Of a DNA stretch of 10,671 nucleotides, positions 1 to 5,944 are shown piece by piece. The notes beneath the pieces are model-generated. The model was not told the origin of the DNA, did no database searches, and saw only the letters and a list, made by a program, of their open reading frames with translations. Source of the stretch: Nitrososphaerota archaeon (lineage in GTDB: Archaea > Thermoproteota > Nitrososphaeria > Nitrososphaerales > Gagatemarchaeaceae); NCBI GenBank assembly GCA_016200025.1, contig JACQFO010000020.1, positions 1 through 10,671 on the forward strand. Direction: 5' to 3'. Position 1 is the first letter of the stretch; each line of letters starts with the position of its first letter. The translations under genes and the position numbers were made by a program.

Positions 1-20
1 AAGCAGGCCCAAATCCTTTT

Positions 21-42
21 GGTATATAAAGGGTATATAAAG
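21..42 (+). promoter_or_regulatory. Perfectly duplicated TATA-like element
   Basis: The 11-base unit GGTATATAAAG occurs twice without a gap (21-31 and 32-42). Each copy contains TATATAAA, a strong archaeal TATA box. Transcription would be expected about 27 bases below each box centre, near 54 or 65. This is the best TATA-like sequence in the window. It most likely drives the small reading frame that follows, although no standard start codon sits exactly at the predicted start point. Confidence 0.55.
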
Positions 43-105
43 CGGCGAGCAGGGAACTGTCACATCGTCGAGGTCGTTGGTTCTTCCAAGCCCAGACCGT
101 ATACT

Positions 106-297
106 ATGAGCTGTTGGATTTCGCTGGCGTTGAATCACAGGTCCGAAATCGGCTCAATCGCCGAACTCACACAATTGGGACACTTTCCGAATGCTCCTCT
201 GTTTGAGTTCGCGGTGAAGACGGTTCCGCAATTGGAACAGGCTCTAAGGTCGGCTTTGCTCTGTGGCATGTTTGTCAAGGCTGACAAGCTCGCCTAA
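106..297 (+). CDS. Small orphan protein (63 aa), unrecognised
   Basis: A short reading frame from ATG 106 to TAA 297. The frame is open upstream as far as a TTG at 19, but that start would lie before the duplicated TATA element, so the TTG cannot be used by a transcript from it. Starting at ATG 106 leaves a leader of about 40-50 bases, unlike the leaderless genes elsewhere here. The protein has three Cys, no clear membrane segment or signal peptide, and a mix of hydrophobic and charged residues compatible with a small helical protein. I do not recognise a family. Its codon use is less GC-rich than that of the neighbours. A second frame beginning around 57 is also open for some distance, so a non-coding RNA or a different reading frame cannot be excluded. 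Confidence 0.3.
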   Translation: MSCWISLALNHRSEIGSIAELTQLGHFPNAPLFEFAVKTVPQLEQALRSALLCGMFVKADKLA

Positions 298-364
298 AAG
301 ACTTCCACTTTTCACATACAGTCTAGCCGTTGTCTATTGCTGACGTCAGAGGATTCGTCATTCT

Positions 365-904
365 CTAGCCCAGGATTGCTGCCATCTCTTCTGAACCCGG
401 CGGCTTCATCTCTTCCTCTTTTCCTTCATCACCGTTCCTGTCTCTGAGCTCGAAGTAGATGACGCCCACGAAGATCAGGACAGCAAGTATGTAGTTGGTC
501 CCGTAGGGGAGCGAGGCCAGCCTCTCGACATACGGGACGACGTAGACGACCTTGCCGACGATACAGTCCCCCGTGATGGGGCCGTCAGCTATCCCGGCTG
601 CCTGGTCGGTACTCGGATTGTTGTCTCCTCGCGTAATGAACCCTGTTCCCTGGACGCCTACCACGCGGTGAATCACCGAGAACCCCGTCGATGAACACGG
701 CGGGTCGTACACAATGATGTCCCCAACCACCACGTTCCCCGGGTCCGCCCCTGAGATGACGACGAGGTCCCCCTCTTCGAGCGTAGGGCGCATGCTCACC
801 CCGTCCACCCTTCGGGTGTACGTCAGCAGGAAGTAGGAGAATAGAAGCAGGAAGAGCACGAACCCCACCAGGTAAATCGTCGCTGCTTTCCCTGGGGATT
901 TCAA
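365..904 (-). CDS. Archaeal signal peptidase I (S26B, Sec11-like)
   Basis: Membrane-bound serine protease that removes signal peptides from exported proteins on the outer face of the cytoplasmic membrane. What is seen: an N-terminal membrane helix (about residues 9-29), then the catalytic Ser37 in GVSMRPTLEEGD, then His79 in VIHRVVG, then Asp94 in TRGDNN and Asp100 six residues later. The Ser-His-Asp pattern with two Asp six apart is the archaeal and eukaryotic ER type; bacterial enzymes have Lys in place of His. A second hydrophobic helix (about 136-152) is followed by an acidic, Glu-rich cytoplasmic tail. The length (179 aa) is normal for archaeal forms. The start is a TTG at 904, chosen because a TATA-like box lies about 26-35 bases upstream. 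It is divergent from the membrane protein at 985. A likely client is the signal-peptide-bearing binding protein at 5945. Confidence 0.93.
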   Translation of the reverse strand: MKSPGKAATIYLVGFVLFLLLFSYFLLTYTRRVDGVSMRPTLEEGDLVVISGADPGNVVVGDIIVYDPPCSSTGFSVIHRVVGVQGTGFITRGDNNPSTDQAAGIADGPITGDCIVGKVVYVVPYVERLASLPYGTNYILAVLIFVGVIYFELRDRNGDEGKEEEMKPPGSEEMAAILG

Positions 905-929
905 CGGACTCTCCCGCCGTGGGGAGGGG

Positions 930-939
930 TTAAACTTTT
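930..939 (-). promoter_or_regulatory. TATA-like box of the signal peptidase gene
   Basis: On the minus strand this reads AAAAGTTTAA and lies 26-35 bases before the TTG at 904. That spacing predicts transcription starting at or just before the start codon, so the message would be leaderless. There is no Shine-Dalgarno sequence between the box and the start. Confidence 0.5.
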
Positions 940-953
940 GAGCCTCTATCGGG

Positions 954-960
954 TTTTTAT
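954..960 (+). promoter_or_regulatory. TATA-like box of the gene at 985
   Basis: TTTTTAT lies 25-31 bases before ATG 985, fitting a leaderless transcript. It sits back to back with the minus-strand box at 930-939, so the 80-base gap between the two genes holds two separate divergent core promoters. Confidence 0.5.
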
Positions 961-984
961 CCGCCAGGAATCCGGCGCAGGCTG

Positions 985-1293
985 ATGGCCAGCAGATTGT
1001 TCAAGGTCCTCGTCGCCAACGCAGTGATTCTCGTCGCCGAGTATCTCGTCATCAGGGACATCCAAGGAAGGACCGCGTACGCCGCCAGGCAGGGTCTCTC
1101 CCCGTCCTACTCCTACTCGATTCTGACGCAATTCTTCACCCTTGTCAGAGGCTCCACGACGCTGCAGAGCCCCCCCACCTTCGACTGGGTCCAGGGCCTC
1201 GTCGCCGTGCTCGTGCTGGTCAACCTCTGGTACGCCTATGGCGCACTTCGCAGAGGTCGGACCTCTTCTATCCAACAGCGGCCGTTGAGCTAG
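985..1293 (+). CDS. Small two-helix membrane protein, unrecognised
   Basis: A 102-residue protein with hydrophobic helices at about 5-23 and 67-88, a roughly 45-residue loop between them, and a short Arg-rich tail (RRGRTSS). The positive-inside rule puts both ends in the cytoplasm and the loop outside. The loop is rich in Ser, Tyr and Thr and has no Cys or N-glycosylation sequon. I do not recognise a family. ATG 985 is supported by a TATA-like box at the leaderless distance. The gene is divergent from the signal peptidase and converges on the membrane protein at 1326-1910, with 32 bases between the stops. A minus-strand frame overlaps almost all of it but has the Arg/Gly/His-rich composition of an antisense shadow. 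Confidence 0.6.
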   Translation: MASRLFKVLVANAVILVAEYLVIRDIQGRTAYAARQGLSPSYSYSILTQFFTLVRGSTTLQSPPTFDWVQGLVAVLVLVNLWYAYGALRRGRTSSIQQRPLS

Positions 1294-1302
1294 GACTCGA
1301 CA

Positions 1303-1325
1303 CACCCTCCACCCTTCCCCTCTTC
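1303..1325 (+). terminator. Pyrimidine-rich gap between convergent genes
   Basis: The 32-base gap between the stop codons of two convergent genes is an almost unbroken C/T run on the plus strand. It may act as a T-rich archaeal terminator for the gene at 985, but the T runs are short and no hairpin is visible. Confidence 0.2.
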
Positions 1326-1910
1326 CTACATGGTAGGAGCGGCCGGTGTTCCTGGGGCCGCTTCCTTCCTGGCCTGCTCTTCGAGCGCAGCCCTCTTCTC
1401 CCAGGTGCGGAAGTAGGAATATCCAAGGAAGCCGCCAAGGGCGATGAACAGTCCCTCAGCCGTATATCCCCTCAGGACGTAGAACCCCGACCAGTTCCCG
1501 TCCACTGCTATGACGAACTGGGTCCTGTTCCCCGAGACGACATAGATCCCATAGGACTGCACGGTCTGCGAGACGAAGGACAACCTCACCAGGGGGTTCG
1601 AGAAATTCCTGACGATGAAGACCGGCGACCCGACCGGTTCCAGGCCTCCTTCGACCGTGGGGAAGACAGACAGATAGAGACTGGACGGGGAATATCCCGT
1701 GATAACAAGCGTGAGCCTCGTGTCGGCCGCCACGGGCGGGATGAAGTAGCCGCTCAGGGTCGTCTCCGACTGCCCGTACTGGGCCGTGGGGCCGGTCAGC
1801 ACCATCGTCTGCGGCGTCCTGACGAGCGGGAGCAATATTGTGCCTATGGTGAACGCGATCCCCAGGATTCCAATGAGCTTGAACAGTCGCGACCTTATCT
1901 TCGTGACCAA
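1326..1910 (-). CDS. Membrane-anchored surface protein with beta-rich ectodomain
   Basis: A 194-residue protein. A hydrophobic helix near the N-terminus (about 9-30) follows a basic stretch (KIRSRLFK), consistent with an export signal or anchor. Residues about 32-148 alternate hydrophobic and polar residues like a beta sandwich and carry three N-glycosylation sequons (N102, N128, N139). A second hydrophobic helix (about 150-167) precedes a charged cytoplasmic tail (RTWEKRAALEEQARKE) ending in an Ala/Pro-rich stretch. I infer that the middle domain is outside and both ends, or at least the C-terminus, are inside. I do not recognise a family. The start is TTG 1910, supported by a TATA-like box at 1935-1942. 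It is divergent from the transporter operon, so it could be co-controlled with it, but no shared operator is visible. Confidence 0.65.
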   Translation of the reverse strand: MVTKIRSRLFKLIGILGIAFTIGTILLPLVRTPQTMVLTGPTAQYGQSETTLSGYFIPPVAADTRLTLVITGYSPSSLYLSVFPTVEGGLEPVGSPVFIVRNFSNPLVRLSFVSQTVQSYGIYVVSGNRTQFVIAVDGNWSGFYVLRGYTAEGLFIALGGFLGYSYFRTWEKRAALEEQARKEAAPGTPAAPTM

Positions 1911-1934
1911 GTGCGACCCCCAAAACGGTAGCGG

Positions 1935-1942
1935 CTTAAAAT
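1935..1942 (-). promoter_or_regulatory. TATA-like box of the gene ending at 1910
   Basis: ATTTTAAG on the minus strand lies 25-32 bases before the TTG start at 1910, predicting a leaderless message. Confidence 0.5.
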
Positions 1943-1973
1943 CATGAACCGTCCTCGCTTCAATGGTAACAAC

Positions 1974-1981
1974 CTATATTA
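1974..1981 (+). promoter_or_regulatory. TATA-like box of the ABC transporter operon
   Basis: CTATATTA lies 26-33 bases before GTG 2007. It is the only TATA-like element at a suitable distance and predicts a leaderless operon message. No Shine-Dalgarno sequence precedes the GTG. Confidence 0.5.
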
Positions 1982-2006
1982 GTCCCAGAAGGCCAAAAGT
2001 GCTCCC

Positions 2007-2978
2007 GTGGCGAGCCTACTCACCTATCTCCTCCGTCGGATTCTTTTCATGATACCTGTCTTCATAGCCGTGTCGGTCATCACCTTCCTGATCACCAACG
2101 CGGCCGGCGACCCAATCAAACTCATCCGCCTCTCCTTCAAGACGCTGACTCCCACGCAATTGCAACAGCTGATTTCATTCTATCACCTCGACCAGCCCCT
2201 GTACGCACGATACTTCCAATGGCTCGGGGAGTTCCTCACCGGGAACCTCGGCATCTCGCTTCAGGGCGGCACCGTCGCGGACAAGATCGTCCCCTGGATC
2301 GGCACGACCCTCGAACTCCAGCTTCTGGCCCTGGTCTTCAGCCTCGGCATAGGGATTCCCGTTGGGATCTATTCCGCAAAACACCAGTACTCGAAGTCAG
2401 ACGTGGCAGTGACATCGACAGCGATCTTCGGCGTGTCTATGCCGACCTTCTGGTTGGGGATAATGCTCATCCTGATCTTCTCCGTCTACCTCCACTGGCT
2501 GCCTTCCTTCGGGTTCATCTCGCCGTACCCACCCTACTGGTGGGGCAACTACTACCTGGACGCCATTGCCCACCTGATTCTCCCAGTCCTCGTCCTGACC
2601 TTCGTCTCCGTCGCGACCATAGTCAGGCTGATCCGCGCAAACATGCTCGAGGTCCTGCGACAGGACTACGTGCTCGCGGCCCGGGCCAGCGGACTCAAGG
2701 AGTCGACAATCACGTTCAGGTACGCGCTGAAGAACGCGGTGACGCCCGTGGTCACGATCGTGGGCCTCTCTTTCGGGTTCCTCCTCGCCGGGGCGCCGGG
2801 CCTTGAAACCACCTTTACCTGGCCAGGCCTCGGGTACGCATTCGTGCTGGCAGCCACGGTCCTAGACCTTCCCGTGGTGCAGGGAATCACCATGATCATC
2901 ACCCTGCTCGTCCTCATCGCGAACCTTGGCACCGACCTCATGTACGCGTACCTCGACCCGAGAGTGAGGCTCTCCTGA
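2007..2978 (+). CDS. dppB: Opp/Dpp-family ABC transporter permease (DppB type)
   Basis: First of two channel subunits of an oligopeptide/dipeptide-type importer. The protein (323 aa, usual for the family) opens with LLRRILFMIPVF, typical of DppB, and has about six membrane helices (roughly 11-31, 101-122, 135-161, 188-208, 245-265, 285-306). The cytoplasmic EAA loop that docks on the ATPases is at about 220-243 (DYVLAARASG). The family signature ETTFTWPGLG is at 267-276, and the C-terminus has the usual YAYLDPRVR. The start is GTG 2007, supported by the TATA box 26-33 bases upstream and by the normal N-terminus it gives. It leads a tight operon with the second permease and two ATPases. The substrate is probably peptide; archaeal relatives can carry oligosaccharides, and the permease sequence does not decide this. 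Confidence 0.95.
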   Translation: MASLLTYLLRRILFMIPVFIAVSVITFLITNAAGDPIKLIRLSFKTLTPTQLQQLISFYHLDQPLYARYFQWLGEFLTGNLGISLQGGTVADKIVPWIGTTLELQLLALVFSLGIGIPVGIYSAKHQYSKSDVAVTSTAIFGVSMPTFWLGIMLILIFSVYLHWLPSFGFISPYPPYWWGNYYLDAIAHLILPVLVLTFVSVATIVRLIRANMLEVLRQDYVLAARASGLKESTITFRYALKNAVTPVVTIVGLSFGFLLAGAPGLETTFTWPGLGYAFVLAATVLDLPVVQGITMIITLLVLIANLGTDLMYAYLDPRVRLS

Positions 2979-3907
2979 GCGGGGAGAAGAACGAAGCCCC
3001 AGTAGCCCCAGGAATCAAGGCTCCCAAGCGCAGAGCCGCGGGCCAGTGGGCCGTCGCCTTCAGGCGGTTCAAGAAGAACAAGGCGGGGCTGGCGGGCCTG
3101 GCGATTGTGGGCTTCTTCGTCTTCTTGATGGTCTTCGGCTTCTTCCTCGCCCCCTACCCTGTAAGGGACTTTGGGTGTCTTTACCAGGGCTGCACCAACC
3201 TCCCGCCATTCACCGACTGGGCCCACCCGTTGGGGACCGAAAACTCAGGCATCGACGTCTACAGCGAGATCCTCAACGGGACGCCCAACGACCTCTTCGT
3301 GGGCATCGGGGCCACTGTAATCTCCGTTGCGATAGGGGTCCTCGTCGGGGCCATCGCGGGCTACGGCAGGGGCTTCTCGAGCGCGATCCTCTTGGGCTTC
3401 ACCCAGGTCTTCCTGACGCTGCCCGTCCTAATCATCATCCTGCTCTTCGCGAGGGTCTTCGTGCTACTCGTAGCCGGCGGGTTCGGGCTCCCCCTGATCA
3501 CGCTCATACTCGGGGTCTTCGGCTGGCCGACGATCGCCCTCGTGGCGAGGGGCGAGATTCTACGCATAAGAGAGCTCGAGTTCGTGCAGGCCGCCCGGGC
3601 CTTGGGAGCGGGGAACAGGCGGATCTTGTTCCGGCACATCGTCCCTAACATGCTCTCGCCGATCATCGTCATCTCCACCCTCCTCATAGCGGGCAACATC
3701 CTGACTGAAGTGATTATCAGCTTCCTTGGCTTCGGCGACCCGAACACCTCGACCTGGGGTCTGCTCCTCCAGGAGGGCTTCGCCTACATCAGGACAGAAT
3801 GGTGGGTCTCCCTGTTCCCCGGGCTCGCTGTGGTCTTCTGCGTCCTTGGGTTCAATCTCATGGGGGACGGCCTTTCAGACGCGCTGAATCCCAGACTCAG
3901 GGAATAG
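2975..3907 (+). CDS. dppC: Opp/Dpp-family ABC transporter permease (DppC type), probable CTG start
   Basis: Second channel subunit, partner of the DppB-type permease. The first standard start codon in frame is GTG 3107, but using it would cut into the first membrane helix and lose the family's normal N-terminus. The frame is open upstream and encodes that N-terminus (FRRFKKNKAGLAGLAIVGFF). There is no ATG, GTG or TTG before 3107. The best candidate is CTG at 2975-2977, overlapping the upstream TGA stop as CTGA, with a weak purine-rich GTGAGG five bases before it; this gives 310 aa, normal for DppC. Seen also: the HPLGTENSGIDVYSEI segment (about 84-99), several membrane helices, the EAA loop at about 202-225 (EFVQAARALGAGNRR), and a C-terminus ending GLSDALNPRLRE. 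The overlap implies translational coupling. The start is inferred; the family assignment is secure. Confidence 0.9.
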   Translation: MSGEKNEAPVAPGIKAPKRRAAGQWAVAFRRFKKNKAGLAGLAIVGFFVFLMVFGFFLAPYPVRDFGCLYQGCTNLPPFTDWAHPLGTENSGIDVYSEILNGTPNDLFVGIGATVISVAIGVLVGAIAGYGRGFSSAILLGFTQVFLTLPVLIIILLFARVFVLLVAGGFGLPLITLILGVFGWPTIALVARGEILRIRELEFVQAARALGAGNRRILFRHIVPNMLSPIIVISTLLIAGNILTEVIISFLGFGDPNTSTWGLLLQEGFAYIRTEWWVSLFPGLAVVFCVLGFNLMGDGLSDALNPRLRE

Positions 3908-3913
3908 ATTGCT

Positions 3914-4906
3914 TTGGGGCAAGAACTTCTCCGGGTAGATGACCTTCACACTTTCTTCTTCACCGAAGCCGGGGTCGTAAAGGCGGTCGACGGCGTGTCT
4001 TTCTCCCTCGATGAGAAAGAGCCCCTGGGGCTCGTGGGCGAATCTGGGTCAGGCAAGTCCGTGACCGCCCAGTCGATTCTGGGCATAGTCCCCCGTCCGG
4101 GGAAGGTCCTCTCTGGGAGGGTGCTCCTCAAAGGCGAAGACCTACTCAAGAAGAAAGACAGCGACATGAGGAAGCTGAGGGGAAGGAAGATAGGCGTGGT
4201 CTTCCAGGACCCGAATTCCTCCCTCAACCCGCTCTTCACCGTGGGGAAGCAGCTCACCGACGTGGTGCGCACGCACTTCGACATCTCCAAGGGTCAGGCC
4301 TTCGAGAAGGGGGTCGGGCTCCTCAAACTCGTGAGGATTCCAGAGCCGGAGACGAGGATGACACAGTACCCCCACGAGCTGAGCGGAGGGATGAAGCAGC
4401 GGGTCGCCATCGCCAGGGCCCTCGCCGGCGAACCGGAAATTCTTATCGCGGACGAGCCTACGACGAACCTCGACGTCACCATTCAGGCCCAGGTCCTCGA
4501 GCTCCTGAAATCCCTACAGCGCGAACTCAATATGGCACTCATGATGATTACCCACGATATGGGCATAGTCGCAGAGATGACGGAGAAGGTTGTGGTCCTC
4601 TACGCCGGAAGGGTCGCCGAGGTCTCGCCCACCCGGGAGATCTTCTCATCTCCCAAGCACCCCTACACGGCCGCGCTCCTGAAGGCCGTCCCCCGAATAG
4701 ACAAGAAGGCCTCGCTGATGTCCATCCCGGGCAACATACCGAACCTCATCGAGCCTCCTGCCGGGTGCAGGTTCCACCCGAGGTGCAAGTACATGACGCA
4801 GCTCTGCGTCGACCAGATCCCCCCGCTCGAGGACATCCTGGAGCACAGGAAGGTCTCTTGCCACCACTGGAAGGAGCTCTCGCTCGAATCGGAGATGGCC
4901 GCATAG
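3914..4906 (+). CDS. dppD: Opp/Dpp-family ABC transporter ATPase (DppD type)
   Basis: One of two ATP-hydrolysing subunits on the cytoplasmic face. All nucleotide-binding motifs are intact: Walker A GESGSGKS (42-49), Q-loop Gln98, ABC signature LSGGMKQ (156-162), Walker B ILIADE with Asp180 and Glu181, and switch His214. The C-terminal oligopeptide-transporter domain starts near HPYTAALLKAVP (249-260) and carries four Cys (285, 291, 298, 316) in the spacing known to hold a 4Fe-4S cluster in some DppD/DppF proteins. The length (330 aa) is normal. The start is TTG 3914, six bases after the dppC stop; an ATT two codons earlier is a less likely alternative. No strong ribosome binding site is visible, so reinitiation from dppC is likely. 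It is expected to pair with the DppF-type ATPase immediately downstream. Confidence 0.95.
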   Translation: MGQELLRVDDLHTFFFTEAGVVKAVDGVSFSLDEKEPLGLVGESGSGKSVTAQSILGIVPRPGKVLSGRVLLKGEDLLKKKDSDMRKLRGRKIGVVFQDPNSSLNPLFTVGKQLTDVVRTHFDISKGQAFEKGVGLLKLVRIPEPETRMTQYPHELSGGMKQRVAIARALAGEPEILIADEPTTNLDVTIQAQVLELLKSLQRELNMALMMITHDMGIVAEMTEKVVVLYAGRVAEVSPTREIFSSPKHPYTAALLKAVPRIDKKASLMSIPGNIPNLIEPPAGCRFHPRCKYMTQLCVDQIPPLEDILEHRKVSCHHWKELSLESEMAA

Positions 4907-5902
4907 TTGGCCGACCCGCTGGTCAGGGTAGAGAACCTTGTGAAGTACTTCCCGGTCTACGAGAGGGGCATCCTCCTTCGAAGGAAGGTGGGGGACGTGC
5001 ACGCAGTGGACGGCATCAGTCTCCAAGTGGGGCGCGGAGAGACCATGGGCCTGGTGGGGGAGAGCGGCTGCGGGAAGACAACCGCAGGGAAGGTAATCCT
5101 GGCCCTCGAAGAGCCAGATTCAGGCAAGGTGTACTTCGAGGGCAAGGACGTCTATGAGACGCTCATCAAGGGAACACAGGACGACAAGCGCTACCTCCGC
5201 AGGAACATGCAGATGGTCTTCCAGAACCCCTACGGCTCCCTTGACCCAAGGATGACCGTCTTCGACATCGTGTCCGAGCCCTTTGTCATCCACAAGAATA
5301 TCCCCACTTCGGAGTGGACCGAGAGGGTCTACAAACTCCTGAAGATGGTAGGCCTCGAAGAATATCACGCGGAGAGGTATCCGCACGAGTTCTCAGGCGG
5401 GCAGCGGCAGCGCATCTCGATTGCCAGGGCGCTCGCCACGGACCCGAAGTTCGTCATCGCCGACGAGCCGGTCTCGTCTTTGGACGTGTCGGTGAGGGCT
5501 CAGGTGCTCAACCTCCTCGAGGAGCTCCAGAACCGAGAAGGCATCTCCTTCCTTTACATCTCTCACGACCTGAGCTCGGTGAGGCAGATTTCGCAGCACG
5601 TCGCGGTGATGTACCTGGGGGAGGTCTTCGAGTACGCACCCACGGACAGGGTCTTCGAGAAGCCCCTCAATCCCTACACCATCGCGCTTCTGTCTGCGGT
5701 CCCGGTCCCGGACCCGCTGAGAAAGATCAACAGGATCATACTCCCCGGAGACGTCCCAAGCCCTGTAAACCCTCCAGGGGGCTGTCGTTTTCATCCCAGG
5801 TGCCCCTACGCGACGGACATCTGCAGCCAACAAAAGCCTGCGTTGAGAGAGCTGGAGCCAGGCCACTTCGTCGCATGCCACCATGCTGAAAAGTTCCTTT
5901 GA
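4907..5902 (+). CDS. dppF: Opp/Dpp-family ABC transporter ATPase (DppF type)
   Basis: Second ATPase subunit of the importer. Walker A GESGCGKT (51-58), Q-loop Gln106 (MVFQNPYGSLDPR, diagnostic of the DppF/OppF side), signature FSGGQ (162-166), Walker B FVIADE with Asp186 and Glu187, and switch His220 are all present. The C-terminal domain has NPYTIALLSAVPVPDP (255-270) and four Cys (293, 299, 306, 324) in the Fe-S-type spacing. The insert GILLRRKVGDVHAVDGIS near the start is typical of OppF/DppF. The length (331 aa) is normal. The TTG start directly abuts the dppD stop (TAGTTG), with a weak GGAG about 12 bases upstream, so translation is probably coupled. It is the last gene of the four-gene operon; a new TATA box follows within 20 bases of its stop. 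Confidence 0.95.
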   Translation: MADPLVRVENLVKYFPVYERGILLRRKVGDVHAVDGISLQVGRGETMGLVGESGCGKTTAGKVILALEEPDSGKVYFEGKDVYETLIKGTQDDKRYLRRNMQMVFQNPYGSLDPRMTVFDIVSEPFVIHKNIPTSEWTERVYKLLKMVGLEEYHAERYPHEFSGGQRQRISIARALATDPKFVIADEPVSSLDVSVRAQVLNLLEELQNREGISFLYISHDLSSVRQISQHVAVMYLGEVFEYAPTDRVFEKPLNPYTIALLSAVPVPDPLRKINRIILPGDVPSPVNPPGGCRFHPRCPYATDICSQQKPALRELEPGHFVACHHAEKFL

Positions 5903-5920
5903 CTTCCAAAGGTAACAATC

Positions 5921-5929
5921 CTTTATAAG
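5921..5929 (+). promoter_or_regulatory. TATA-like box of the solute-binding protein gene
   Basis: CTTTATAAG is a good archaeal TATA box in the 42-base gap between the ATPase and the binding protein. It gives the binding protein its own transcript, as is common because this component is needed in excess. It lies only 16-24 bases before ATG 5945, closer than the other boxes here. Transcription would be predicted near 5953, after the ATG, so either the box works at unusual spacing or the real start is TTG 5960. Confidence 0.5.
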
Positions 5930-5944
5930 CCCAGTTCGCCCGAC

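Noticed and set aside
341..348. Perfect palindrome TGACGTCA between the small orphan gene and the signal peptidase
   Set aside because: A single 8-base palindrome beyond the 3' end of the signal peptidase gene, with no second copy seen and no promoter nearby; chance is a sufficient explanation.
946..1305. Minus-strand frame of 119 codons opposite the gene at 985
   Set aside because: Rich in Arg, Gly, Glu and His and without a coherent hydrophobic pattern. It covers the divergent promoter region and looks like the antisense shadow of a GC-rich gene.
2219..2806. Plus-strand frame of 195 codons inside dppB
   Set aside because: Arg/Pro/His-rich product in another frame of a securely identified permease.
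2666..3226. Minus-strand frame of 186 codons across the dppB-dppC junction
   Set aside because: It crosses two real genes and has no promoter or recognisable protein features.
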